Positions 17,952 through 26,214 are shown, counted from the first letter of the stretch. The stretch: DNA of 46,403 nucleotides from Syntrophorhabdaceae bacterium PtaU1.Bin034 (GCA_002067405.1 MVRP01000016.1:1-46403), one strand, 5' to 3'. Program-made: numbers and translations. Notes: a model not told the origin generated them from the sequence alone.

Positions 17952-18686
17952 TTGGTTGAAGTAGACAGGCTGCACAAAAGCTTTCAGGAAGAGGCTCCTC
18001 CTGTCCTAAAGGATGTTACCTTCTCGGTGCCTAAATCGGGCTCCTTGGCCATCGTTGGCCCCTCGGGATGCGGCAAGACAACCCTGCTCTACATTCTGTC
18101 AGGTCTTCTGGCTCCCAGCTCCGGCTCCGTGAGGGTCAATGACTGGAAGGCAACAAAACCCTCCGGTAAGACGGGGTTCATTCTGCAGGACTTCGGCCTT
18201 CTCCCCTGGAGAACGGTGTGGGAGAACATTTGCCTGGGCATGAAGATTCAGGGCATGGACAAAACGACGCGGACCGCGAAGGCGGAGCGTGTCCTGGGCG
18301 AGCTCGGCCTTCTGGCGCATAAGGACCGCTTTCCAGGCAGCCTGAGCGGCGGCGAAAAGCAACGAATCGCCATCGGCCGTGCCCTCGCTACCGATCCCGA
18401 GCTTCTTCTGATGGACGAACCCTTCTCTTCTCTCGATGCACTCACCCGGGAAACCCTTCAGAACACCCTTGCCGACATCTGGATAAGACAGGGCCTGACG
18501 ATGGTCCTGGTCACCCATAGCATCGAGGAGGCTGTTTTTCTGGGCCAAACCATTATGGTCATGAGCAGCCGCCCGGGATCGGTAAAGGCAATTGTCGAAA
18601 ACAGGAATGCGGGTCTGGCGGGATTTCGCGACGATGAATCCTTTTACCGCACCTGCAAGCAGGTACGAAGGCTTCTGGAGAGTTGA
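17952..18686 (+). CDS. ABC transporter ATP-binding protein, NitT/TauT family
   Basis: The start is TTG 17952 with GAGG at 17942-17945, giving 244 residues. Motifs are Walker [10 protein letters not shown], the Q-loop [18 protein letters not shown], the signature [14 protein letters not shown], Walker [13 protein letters not shown] and H-loop LVTHS. The [10 protein letters not shown]-loop is characteristic of SsuB/TauB/NrtD ATPases. Its TGA stop shares bases with the ATG of the permease-UbiA fusion gene (TGATG), so the subunits are translationally coupled. It provides energy for import with the preceding binding protein. Confidence 0.94.
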   Translation: MVEVDRLHKSFQEEAPPVLKDVTFSVPKSGSLAIVGPSGCGKTTLLYILSGLLAPSSGSVRVNDWKATKPSGKTGFILQDFGLLPWRTVWENICLGMKIQGMDKTTRTAKAERVLGELGLLAHKDRFPGSLSGGEKQRIAIGRALATDPELLLMDEPFSSLDALTRETLQNTLADIWIRQGLTMVLVTHSIEEAVFLGQTIMVMSSRPGSVKAIVENRNAGLAGFRDDESFYRTCKQVRRLLES

Positions 18687-20386
18687 TGGATATCTCATCG
18701 GACAAGGAACGCAAAGCGAGATCAAGAACGGTAAGGCCGGGGATCGTCAATTATCTTCTTTGCCTGGGCATCCTGGTCCTCTTGTGGAAGCTGGCCGCCT
18801 CTGCCCTGAGCGCGCCTTTTCTCCTCGCCCCGGAAGATGTTCTCCTGAACTTTGCCCGTGCATGCGCGACAGCTGATTTTTGGGAGCACTTCCTGGTCAG
18901 CACCTATCGGGTCGTTGCAGGCATTTTTCTCGGATGGTCCCTTGCCTTTCCCGTAGGAGTGATGATGGGGTACGGCAAAAGGCTTGACAGTGTTTTTGCC
19001 CCTCTCGTGTTCATCACGTACCCAATTCCAAAGATCGTCCTGCTTCCCATCATCCTTCTGATTTTCGGGCTCGGCGATCTTTCCAAGATCGTCCTCATCA
19101 CAAGCATTCTCTTTTTTCAGGTCCTGGTCGCAACCAGGGACGGCGTGAAGGCCATCGACGAAAAGCATTATGACTCGCTCAAATCCCTCGGTGCAGATAA
19201 CCGGGTGATGTTGAGGGAGATCGCCTTTCCGGCGGCCCTTCCCCACAGTTTCACCGCCCTTCGCATCGGCATCGGCACAGCCATATCCGTGCTCTTTTTC
19301 GTCGAATCTTTCGCCACGACCAACGGCCTCGGTTATCTGATCATGGATGCGTGGGCACGCGTGGACTATAACCAGCTCTTTACGGGAATCGTCGGCATGG
19401 GCGCGCTCGGAATAGTGCTCTATGAAGCCCTCAACGTTATCGAGCCCCGGATTTGCGCATGGAAGTACGCCGAAAGAACCGAGACCCCGGAAGATGTGGT
19501 ATCGGACGCCATCGCCAAGGTGAGATTCAGGACCATGATGTACGGCCGGATGATCAAGTTTGAGCACACCGTCTTCGCCCTGCCCTTCGCCCTTGCCGCA
19601 CTTCTCCTCGCCATGCGGCAATCAGCCGTGGCATTCAGCCAGTTTTTCTGGATTATCATGGCCATGGTGGGCGCGAGATCGGCTGCCATGGGCTTCAACC
19701 GCCTTGTCGATGCCCGGATTGATGCGAGAAATCCCCGGACGGCAGACAGGGAACTCCCGTCGGGCCGGATGACCGTGAAAGAGACGAAGATCTTCATCGC
19801 GGTATCAAGCCTTCTTTTCATACTCTCGTCCCTCTTCATCTCGTACACCTGTTTTTGGTGTTCTTTTGTCGTCCTCGCATTCCTGTTCGGCTATTCCTAT
19901 ACCAAGCGGTTTACCTGGCTGTCCCATCTCGCTCTGGGGACCGCCATCGGCCTTGCCCCTCTCGGTGTCTGGGTGGCCATTACCAATAGCCTTTCCCTGA
20001 GGATTGTCATCCTTTCCATTGCCCTCTGCACCTACATCGCTGGTTTTGACATTCTCTACGCGTGCCAGGACATGGAATTCGACCGGAAGGAAGGGCTCTG
20101 CTCGATGCCGGCAAAGTTCGGGGCGAGAAAGGCAATGCACGTTTCCCGCCTTCTCCATGTAGTCGCGTTCGTCTCTCTCCTTTCTCTTTTCCGGCTATTC
20201 GGTCTGACACCGGTGTATCTGGGTTTTGTACTCGCCATCGGTGTGCTGCTCGTTATCGAACACCGATTGGTCAGTCCCGCTGATCTCTCCCGGATCAATA
20301 TGGCGTTCTACAGGATCAACAGCGTTATATCGATCCTTCTATTCGCAGCGCTCCTCATGGAAGAGCTGCTCAGGCGACTTGCATGA
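18686..20386 (+). CDS. Fusion: NitT/TauT-type ABC permease + UbiA-family prenyltransferase
   Basis: This single 566-codon frame joins two membrane proteins. ATG 18686 has GGAG at 18677-18680. Residues about 20-258 are an SsuC/TauC permease with the EAA cytoplasmic loop (LKSLGADNRVMLREIAFPAA, near 165-185). A linker of about 25 residues follows. Residues about 284-566 are a complete UbiA/MqnP-type prenyltransferase: start MMYGRMIKFEHTVFALPF, first Asp motif N338-x3-D342-x3-D346 (NRLVDARIDARNPRT) and second motif D462-x3-D466 (CQDMEFDRKEG). UbiA enzymes attach a polyprenyl chain to an aromatic acid inside the membrane. Neither half is truncated. An internal ATG pair at 19535-19540, after AAGGTGAG, could allow separate translation of the UbiA part. 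A UbiD gene follows. I know of no standard family with this architecture. Confidence 0.9.
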   Translation: MDISSDKERKARSRTVRPGIVNYLLCLGILVLLWKLAASALSAPFLLAPEDVLLNFARACATADFWEHFLVSTYRVVAGIFLGWSLAFPVGVMMGYGKRLDSVFAPLVFITYPIPKIVLLPIILLIFGLGDLSKIVLITSILFFQVLVATRDGVKAIDEKHYDSLKSLGADNRVMLREIAFPAALPHSFTALRIGIGTAISVLFFVESFATTNGLGYLIMDAWARVDYNQLFTGIVGMGALGIVLYEALNVIEPRICAWKYAERTETPEDVVSDAIAKVRFRTMMYGRMIKFEHTVFALPFALAALLLAMRQSAVAFSQFFWIIMAMVGARSAAMGFNRLVDARIDARNPRTADRELPSGRMTVKETKIFIAVSSLLFILSSLFISYTCFWCSFVVLAFLFGYSYTKRFTWLSHLALGTAIGLAPLGVWVAITNSLSLRIVILSIALCTYIAGFDILYACQDMEFDRKEGLCSMPAKFGARKAMHVSRLLHVVAFVSLLSLFRLFGLTPVYLGFVLAIGVLLVIEHRLVSPADLSRINMAFYRINSVISILLFAALLMEELLRRLA

Positions 20387-20402
20387 GAGGCGAAGCGGAA
20401 AG

Positions 20403-22268
20403 GTGAAAAGATCCTACGGAAATCTGAGAGACTTCATTCAGGCGCTTGAGGCTGAAGGCGAGCTGCTGAGGATCAAGGAGAAAGTCTCTCCAATCCTTGA
20501 GATAACGGAAATCACGGACCGGGCCTCAAAGAGTCCGGAAGGAGGCAAGGCGCTTCTTTTCGAGCAGGTTGAAGGCTCATCCATGCCTGTACTCACAAAC
20601 GCCTTCGGAAGCACAAAACGGATCTCCATGGCCCTGGGGGTCGACGACCTGGATGAGATCGACGGACGGCTCACGGAGATCCTCCACATGGCCCCGCCTC
20701 AGAGCCTGGGAGACAAGATTAACCTCCTCAGGAACGCCCTCGGCTGGTCCCGGTTCCTGCCCAGAATAACCAAAGATTCCCACCCGCCCTGTCAGGAAGT
20801 GATCCTCAAGGGAAATGATGTCGACTTGAGCCACATTCCTATCCTGCAATGCTGGCCCAAGGACGGCGGAAGGTTCGTCACCCTTCCTCTCGTTTTCTCC
20901 AGGAGCCTGCGGGGGCAGAGGAATGCAGGCATGTACCGCCTCCAGGTTTTCGACCGGAACACCATGGGCATGCACTGGCACATCCACAAGGATGGTGCGC
21001 AGTATTTTCACGAACATGGCCGGGCCGGAAAAAGGATGGAGGTGGCAGTCGCCATTGGAACGGATCCGGCGGTGACCTACGCAGCGACAGCACCCATGCC
21101 CTTCGGCATCGATGAAATGCTGCTCGCCGGCTTCATCAGACAGGCGCCGGTGAAACTGGTGAAAGGGGTGACCGTTGACATCGAGGTGCCCGCAGAGGCG
21201 GAGATCGTGCTCGAAGGCTACGTAGACCACGGCGAGGAGCGCTTGGAAGGACCTTTCGGCGACCATACCGGCTTTTACTCGGCAGCCGACAACTATCCCG
21301 TCTTTCATGTCACTGCCATAACCCATAGAAAGGATGCGGTCTACAGCACCACCATCGTAGGCCGGCCGCCCATGGAGGACTGCTACCTCGCAAAGGCCAC
21401 GGAGAGAATCTTCCTGCCGCTCCTGCGGACCGTTCTTCCTGAAGTGGTCGACTACCGGATGCCCTGGGAAGGGGTATTTCACAACCTGACCCTCGTCTCC
21501 ATCGACAAGCGCTATCCCGGCCAGGCGAGCAAGGTCATGCACGGTCTCTGGGGCTCGGGGCAGATGAGCTTCTGTAAGGCAATTTTCGTGTTTGATGCAA
21601 CCGTCGACCTTTCCAAAGGGAGGGACATAGCTGCGAGGATTCTGAACACGGTTGATCTACGTTCCGATATTCTCATATCCAGAGGCATCCTCGACGTGCT
21701 CGATCATGCATCGCCGGCACCCCTTTTTGGCGGCAAAATAGGCGTAAACCTGACGACCGGGATGGGCGGGGAAGGCGAGAGACACACGGCGAGCGGTGGC
21801 GAACGCGGGCCGCAAACAATGCCCTCTCCGGACCGGCTGGCGGCTGCCCTCCGGGATGCGAACAAGGCTTTCCTCGATTGCCGTCTCCTTTTCCAGGATG
21901 CGGCACACCCTGTGATTCTTATGCGGATCGCCGGCAGGGAAAGGATCGAAGAGCTCATTCGCCTGCTTCTTTCCTCGGATCTTCTGCCGGCCCGGGCGAT
22001 CGTAGTCTTCTTTGACAGGGCGGTAAATCTCAACGATGAGGCAGGAATGCTGTGGAGGGCATGCGCCAACGTGGACCCTGCCCGGGACTTTTCCCTCGGC
22101 GGTGATCGCCTCGTTATAGACGCCACTTCAAAGAAGGAACTGGCGGACGCACGAGCCTGGCCCGAGGAGATCAGGATGAGCAGGGACATTTGTCGAAAAG
22201 TGACGGAGAAAGCGGCAAAGCTCGGCATTGCCGATCTGACCGAACTGGAGGAATCTTGCTATGAATAG
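20403..22268 (+). CDS. ubiD: UbiD-family prenylated-FMN-dependent (de)carboxylase
   Basis: The start is GTG 20403, 16 bases after the fusion gene; this gives 621 residues, beginning VKRSYGNLRDFIQALEAEGE, typical of UbiD N-termini. Conserved blocks include GMYRLQVFDRNTMGMHWHIH and EGPFGDHTGFYS, which contribute to the prFMN/Mn/K site, and VVGRPPMEDCYLA (here IVGRPPMEDCYLA). It is longer than E. coli UbiD (about 497 residues) owing to a C-terminal extension. After UbiA it fits decarboxylation of a prenylated aromatic acid, as in ubiquinone or futalosine-pathway menaquinone synthesis (MqnP/MqnL pair). Reversible decarboxylation of free aromatic acids is the alternative. No ubiX gene, needed to make prFMN, lies in the window. 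Confidence 0.93.
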   Translation: MKRSYGNLRDFIQALEAEGELLRIKEKVSPILEITEITDRASKSPEGGKALLFEQVEGSSMPVLTNAFGSTKRISMALGVDDLDEIDGRLTEILHMAPPQSLGDKINLLRNALGWSRFLPRITKDSHPPCQEVILKGNDVDLSHIPILQCWPKDGGRFVTLPLVFSRSLRGQRNAGMYRLQVFDRNTMGMHWHIHKDGAQYFHEHGRAGKRMEVAVAIGTDPAVTYAATAPMPFGIDEMLLAGFIRQAPVKLVKGVTVDIEVPAEAEIVLEGYVDHGEERLEGPFGDHTGFYSAADNYPVFHVTAITHRKDAVYSTTIVGRPPMEDCYLAKATERIFLPLLRTVLPEVVDYRMPWEGVFHNLTLVSIDKRYPGQASKVMHGLWGSGQMSFCKAIFVFDATVDLSKGRDIAARILNTVDLRSDILISRGILDVLDHASPAPLFGGKIGVNLTTGMGGEGERHTASGGERGPQTMPSPDRLAAALRDANKAFLDCRLLFQDAAHPVILMRIAGRERIEELIRLLLSSDLLPARAIVVFFDRAVNLNDEAGMLWRACANVDPARDFSLGGDRLVIDATSKKELADARAWPEEIRMSRDICRKVTEKAAKLGIADLTELEESCYE

Positions 22269-22671
22269 GCTTTCCTTTTCGGAGAAGCAAGGGCTTTTTG
22301 AGGTTTTGGCGCAGGTGGACCAGGCAGGAGAGGATATACTGGTCTTGCTTACCGGAGGACGGGCGCATATTGGGGCCGTGGCAATAGCCCAGCCGAGGCC
22401 GAGCTTGAGGGACCCCCAACAGATAAGCAGCACGGGCTCGGTATTCACCCTGCTCGGGCACAAGGAAGACGCTGTTGCCAAGAATATGGCTGAAGGACTA
22501 TCTGCCGGGCTAAATCGCAATGTGGTGGTTGTGGCAGGCATTCACTGGGACAAGTTGGCCCCTGACGACATCAAGATACTGGCCGGGTTGTGCCGCAGGC
22601 TCGGCGACAGGATAACCGCGGAAATCAGCCAGGGTGCAGGCAATCGCATGGCATCGGCGAAGAAAGAGTGA
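22261..22671 (+). CDS. LpdD-like small protein associated with UbiD
   Basis: The 136-residue protein starts at ATG 22261, overlapping the UbiD stop by 8 bases, with GGAGGAATC upstream. It contains GGRAHIGAVAIAQPRPSL, SSTGSVFTLLGHKED and VVVAGIHWDKL blocks. These resemble the small proteins (LpdD-like domain, PAC-like fold) encoded beside UbiD-type decarboxylases and proposed as prenyl-FMN chaperones or maturation factors. No transmembrane segment or cofactor motif is visible. The family assignment rests on recalled motifs and its position behind UbiD. Confidence 0.7.
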   Translation: MNRLSFSEKQGLFEVLAQVDQAGEDILVLLTGGRAHIGAVAIAQPRPSLRDPQQISSTGSVFTLLGHKEDAVAKNMAEGLSAGLNRNVVVVAGIHWDKLAPDDIKILAGLCRRLGDRITAEISQGAGNRMASAKKE

Positions 22672-22772
22672 CACGGATCGCCACAGGTCAGCCCATTCTT
22701 GCCACGACAATTTCATGTGCGGGTCCCTGCGTGACACTCCTAAAAGCGCGCAGGGAACTCACAGTGATGTAA
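22668..22772 (+). CDS. Possible 34-residue peptide with a CxxxC motif
   Basis: A GTG at 22668 overlaps the LpdD-like stop by four bases (GTGA), the same coupling seen elsewhere in this window, and opens a 34-codon frame containing SCAGPC. There is only a weak purine-rich ribosome site. I do not recognise it, and it may be chance. It lies in a 156-base gap that has no other visible feature. Confidence 0.2.
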   Translation: MTRIATGQPILATTISCAGPCVTLLKARRELTVM

Positions 22773-22827
22773 TGACTGACCTATTGGAGATAAAGGATGT
22801 CCCTCCAAGGGGAAAGGGGGCGTCAGA

Positions 22828-23466
22828 ATGGCACAAGCCTTTCTTCTCGGATTAAGCAACGGTGCCGTCTGTCTCGCCTACTGCGCCCCTGTCCTCATTC
22901 CCTACCTTCTGGGGAGAGGTGAAGGCATCCGAAAAAATGGGGGAATTGTGCTGCATTTCCTCCTGGGGCGGCTTCTTGGCTATCTGCTTTTCGGCATAAT
23001 GGCGTGGGCCTTCACCGACTCCCTCCTTCAGGCCGTCGGTTACCGGGAGCTTATTTTGGGATCGGCTTATGTCGTCCTCTCCGCCCTCCTCATCTTCTAT
23101 GGATTCTTCGATGCCAGGCCTCCCTCATGCGCCGCACCACGGTTCAGCAGGCTTTCCTCATATCTCGGGCAGGCCTCCCGGCTTATTCCGATAGCTGCCG
23201 GTATCGCGACCGGTTTCAGCTTCTGCCCACCCTTTCTGCTTGTCCTGACCGGTGCTACGGAGGAGGCGTCTCTCACCCGCACCGTGCTCTTCTTTTTTGC
23301 CTTTTTCCTCGGCACATCCGTCTTCTTCCTGCCCGCTCCTTTTTTCGGCATGTTGAAGTCTATAGCAGCTTTGAAGACGGTAGGGAAAATGGCTGCCGGC
23401 GTGATGGGTATCTACTACTTCTACTCGGGAATAGTGATGGTTGCAGGAGGTATCAAAAGCTTGTGA
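22828..23466 (+). CDS. Cytochrome-c-biogenesis/DsbD-type transmembrane protein (CcdA/DsbD_2-like)
   Basis: ATG 22828 is preceded by AAAGGGGG. The 212-residue protein has about six transmembrane helices. Two of them carry cysteine motifs, VCLAYCAPVL (near 12-21) and FSFCPPFLL, resembling the paired Cys-Pro helices of CcdA/DsbD/UreH-like (DsbD_2) proteins. Such proteins move reducing equivalents from cytoplasmic thioredoxin across the membrane. The first motif has two cysteines (CLAYC), unlike classical CcdA. The next gene starts inside its stop codon (GTGA), so it is coupled to a membrane ferredoxin, suggesting a combined electron-transfer unit. Confidence 0.78.
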   Translation: MAQAFLLGLSNGAVCLAYCAPVLIPYLLGRGEGIRKNGGIVLHFLLGRLLGYLLFGIMAWAFTDSLLQAVGYRELILGSAYVVLSALLIFYGFFDARPPSCAAPRFSRLSSYLGQASRLIPIAAGIATGFSFCPPFLLVLTGATEEASLTRTVLFFFAFFLGTSVFFLPAPFFGMLKSIAALKTVGKMAAGVMGIYYFYSGIVMVAGGIKSL

Positions 23467-24635
23467 AAACAGAACAAAAACATAGTGAAGCCAACGCACC
23501 GCAAAGAAGTATCTTGAGGACCTTCCTGCTCGCCCTTCCCATGATGATTCTGACGTTCATGATGCTTAGCCACGGGAAACCTCCCTCTGATCCCCAGCGT
23601 CTTTTCGCCCTGATCACCACGTATCTTTTCTTCAACGTTTTCTTCTTCCTCATGCTGCGAACAGGAAGAACGGACCGTTACCGGGCGCCGGTCTTCATTA
23701 CCTATGCGGTTGCCTTTGTCATCTCCTTCATCTCTCACCTGGTAGAGGTCAGAGGAAGTATGGCTTTAACTGAATCAACCATGTTTCAGGGAGAGACACC
23801 TTTCTGCCACATCGTGATACCAATGACGCTCATTCCCGCGGCACTTACCAGGACAATCATTTTCCCCGGCACTATCGTCGGTGGATATGCCTCGATCGCG
23901 ACCATGTTTGTTCTCTGGATCGGAGCGTCGCTGGCCCTCGGCAGGGGATTCTGCGGTTGGGCCTGCTTCTTCGGAGGTCTCGATGACGGGTTCTCGCGCC
24001 TCTTCAGGAAACCCCTCATAAAAAGGATCAATCCCTCCTGGTCATACCTGCCTTTCGGGATCCTGCTCGCAGTTGTCCTCACGTCCGCCATCACCCTCTC
24101 CCCTACCTACTGCACCTGGCTGTGCCCTTACAAAACAGTGACCGAATTCGCGGAGGTAACCTCGTTCAAGATCCTTATACAGACCATCATTTTTGTCTCT
24201 CTCTTCCTCGGCCTTGTTGTTGTCCTCCCAATCCTGATGAAACGGCGGACCCAATGCGGCCTTTTCTGCCCCTTCGGTGCCTTCCAGTCTTTTACGAACA
24301 AGGTGAATCCTTTTCAGATCAGGATCGATACGGACAAGTGTGTGAAGTGCGGGCGGTGCTCGCAAATCTGTCCTACTTTTTCGATGAATGACGCGGGGAT
24401 CGCCAAAGGCCGAAGCCGCATGACCTGCATAAAGTGCGGCAAGTGTGTGGATGCATGCCCGAAGAAAGCCATATCCTTTAATATCAAGGGCACGTCTTTG
24501 ACCGGGAGCGCCGAGACTTCCCGAGTGCTTTTTCTCTATCCGGCATTCCTCTTTCTCGCCACAATGGCAGGAGGCAACGTGTCGGATGCGATCGTCAGGA
24601 TCATCAGGCTTATCACGACCGGAAGCATGGTTTAG
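23463..24635 (+). CDS. Membrane-bound 4Fe-4S protein (NapH/NosR/CcoG-like)
   Basis: The start is GTG 23463, overlapping the previous TGA, with GGAGG about 13 bases upstream; 390 residues. About six transmembrane helices carry Cys-Pro motifs: CGWACFFGG, CTWLCPYKT and CGLFCPFGAF, as in NapH/NosR/CcoG. A cytoplasmic ferredoxin-like domain follows with CVKCGRCSQICP and CIKCGKCVDACP, two [4Fe-4S] clusters. A last helix is near the C-terminus. Relatives move electrons between the quinone pool or cytoplasm and periplasmic acceptors, or reduce metals during oxidase assembly. Its true partner here is unknown; the DsbD-like gene before and the anchored protein after are candidates. Confidence 0.88.
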   Translation: MKTEQKHSEANAPQRSILRTFLLALPMMILTFMMLSHGKPPSDPQRLFALITTYLFFNVFFFLMLRTGRTDRYRAPVFITYAVAFVISFISHLVEVRGSMALTESTMFQGETPFCHIVIPMTLIPAALTRTIIFPGTIVGGYASIATMFVLWIGASLALGRGFCGWACFFGGLDDGFSRLFRKPLIKRINPSWSYLPFGILLAVVLTSAITLSPTYCTWLCPYKTVTEFAEVTSFKILIQTIIFVSLFLGLVVVLPILMKRRTQCGLFCPFGAFQSFTNKVNPFQIRIDTDKCVKCGRCSQICPTFSMNDAGIAKGRSRMTCIKCGKCVDACPKKAISFNIKGTSLTGSAETSRVLFLYPAFLFLATMAGGNVSDAIVRIIRLITTGSMV

Positions 24636-24650
24636 CCCGGAGGAGGAATA

Positions 24651-25112
24651 ATGAAAACGCTACGATCCATTGCAGGGTATTCCTGGGCATTCCTTGCCTT
24701 GTTCATTACCCTCGCAACCTTTATGGGGAGTCCTTATTTCAGCAGGAAGCTTGCCTCGGCCAGCGGCGTCACCATCTCCCCGTGGTTTTCCGGAGGTGAA
24801 GTAGCCGCGATCCGCGACCACGGCTCTTACACCACAAAGATCCGTCGCCCTGTATTCGACGGCCTCATCAGCGAGCGGAAATCAGGGTTTGTCCAGATAG
24901 ATTGGGAATCCGAGGGGGCGCTGCCTGTCGAGATCGAGGAAAGGATAGACCGCAATTCCGATAAAGCCCATGATTTTACCATCCGCCTCAACACGAGCAC
25001 CGGCAAAGCTCAGCTTACCGCCCATGACAGTTCTGTCAAATCGGTCGAGAGGGTATACCGTATCAAGAAAGGCTGGGCAGTCCGGGTCCTGCTCCGGAAG
25101 CAGCAAGGCTGA
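24651..25112 (+). CDS. Membrane-anchored protein of unknown function
   Basis: ATG 24651 follows GGAGGAATA. The 153-residue protein has one N-terminal hydrophobic helix (about 9-27) and then a domain of about 120 residues that should lie outside the cytoplasm. It has no cysteine after the anchor, so it does not bind iron-sulfur or heme c. Notable blocks are SPWFSGGEVAAIRDHGSY and RRPVFDGLISERKSGFVQID. I do not recognise the family. It is spaced 15 bases from the membrane ferredoxin gene and is probably its operon partner, perhaps an assembly or interaction subunit. Confidence 0.75.
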   Translation: MKTLRSIAGYSWAFLALFITLATFMGSPYFSRKLASASGVTISPWFSGGEVAAIRDHGSYTTKIRRPVFDGLISERKSGFVQIDWESEGALPVEIEERIDRNSDKAHDFTIRLNTSTGKAQLTAHDSSVKSVERVYRIKKGWAVRVLLRKQQG

Positions 25113-25292
25113 TCCAAGGGGTCTGTCGCACCGGGGCAATCCGAGAGACGCCCTCAATTCCTTCAATTCTCTTGACATCGGCGCCCTGTTATTAGTACAC
25201 ATAGAGAACCCCATAACTGCCTTTCCGCAAACCAGGCTGTATTCCGTAAAAGCAGCAGGCAGTATCGGCAAGTCTTTTAATGAGAGCTGAGG

Positions 25293-26069
25293 ATGACAAA
25301 GAAAGGCGGAGAGCTTCTATCTAAAGAAGATTCTGCCTGTCTTATCGAGATTATTCATGCAAGCCTCTCCTGCGCGACCGAAGAAGAACTGATTGGGCTC
25401 TTAACCGACATCAGGCAACTATTCCCGCACGAATTCGCCGTATGCACTCTGATCGGATCCGATAACGGAATAGCCATTCCCTGTAGCGTGGTAAACGTGA
25501 GCTATCCTTTGGAGTGGTGCGAGTTTTACATGGAGAAGGAGTTCAACAAGATCGATCCGATCATCAAGGAGAATTGGTTAACACAGACGCCTCAGTACTG
25601 GGATGATACCTACAGGAAATACCACGATGCAGAGCCGATGATTTCGGCTGCGAGAGATTTCGGGCTCCGGGAAGGGGTCACGCACGGCCTGACAGCCAGT
25701 GACGGCATGACATCCCTTTTTTCGTTTGCGGCTAGATCAATGAAGCATGACCCTCGTATCGAACTCATTCTCGATCATGTGATTCCCCACCTGCATCTGG
25801 CTTTTGACCGTATCTCCCATCCGCGGAAAGAGAGGCGGATCTCATCATCGGGCATGCAGGGTTCGCCACATATGAATCTGTCCTCAAGGGAAATGGAAAT
25901 CCTGAAATGGGTGAAAGACGGCAAGACGACCTGGGACATATCGGTCATCATGTCTATAAGTAAAGAAACGGTCAAGTTTCATATGAAGAATATCCTTCGC
26001 AAACTCGGGGCGGTGAGCAGAACCCATGCGGTGGCCATAGCTATCGAAAAGGGCTTACTTGATATTTAA
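25293..26069 (+). CDS. LuxR-family regulator with autoinducer-binding domain (LuxR solo)
   Basis: The 258-residue protein has an N-terminal autoinducer-binding-type domain. It retains the acyl-homoserine-lactone pocket signature W75-x3-Y79-x8-D88-P89...W103 and a Gly in GLREGVTHG. A GerE-type helix-turn-helix occupies about 194-258 (LSSREMEILKWVKDGKTTWDI, ETVKFHMKNILRKLG). No luxI synthase is encoded in the window, so it is a solo that may answer to exogenous AHLs, AHL-like or unrelated ligands. It follows the redox/UbiA-UbiD genes in the same direction after a 180-base gap. The downstream receiver gene has a matching palindromic box at its promoter. Confidence 0.9.
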   Translation: MTKKGGELLSKEDSACLIEIIHASLSCATEEELIGLLTDIRQLFPHEFAVCTLIGSDNGIAIPCSVVNVSYPLEWCEFYMEKEFNKIDPIIKENWLTQTPQYWDDTYRKYHDAEPMISAARDFGLREGVTHGLTASDGMTSLFSFAARSMKHDPRIELILDHVIPHLHLAFDRISHPRKERRISSSGMQGSPHMNLSSREMEILKWVKDGKTTWDISVIMSISKETVKFHMKNILRKLGAVSRTHAVAIAIEKGLLDI

Positions 26070-26137
26070 TGAATTACCCCATGCCCGGCACCGGTTGCCC
26101 TCCCGTTCAATCAAAGCTCGCCTTCACCTTTTTTTCG

Positions 26138-26153
26138 GCCTTGTATACAAGGC
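26138..26153. promoter_or_regulatory. 16-base perfect palindrome
   Basis: GCCTTGTATACAAGGC is fully self-complementary. It lies between the luxR-type gene and the receiver gene, 17 bases upstream of the LuxR/NarL-like box. No T-tract follows. It suits a dimeric regulator. Confidence 0.5.
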
Positions 26154-26169
26154 GGTCCGAATCGTTAAC

Positions 26170-26214
26170 TACCTATAGGGGTAGGTGACGAAACTATCCG
26201 CAAGTCGGTAAAAT
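26170..26214 (+). promoter_or_regulatory. Activator-type promoter of the receiver gene with a LuxR/NarL-like box
   Basis: ACCTA-TAGGGG-TAGGT (26171-26186) is an inverted repeat; read from 26170 it also fits two NarL-type heptamers, TACCTAT and AGGGGTA. It abuts a weak -35 (GTGACG, 26185-26190), with TAAAAT (26209-26214) 18 bases on. The box centre falls near -42.5 from the expected start, the classic position for LuxR-type class II activation. Confidence 0.5.

Noticed and set aside
25172..25201. Promoter of the luxR-type gene
   Set aside because: TTGACA (25172-25177) is perfect, but no acceptable -10 lies 16-18 bases on (best is TACACA).
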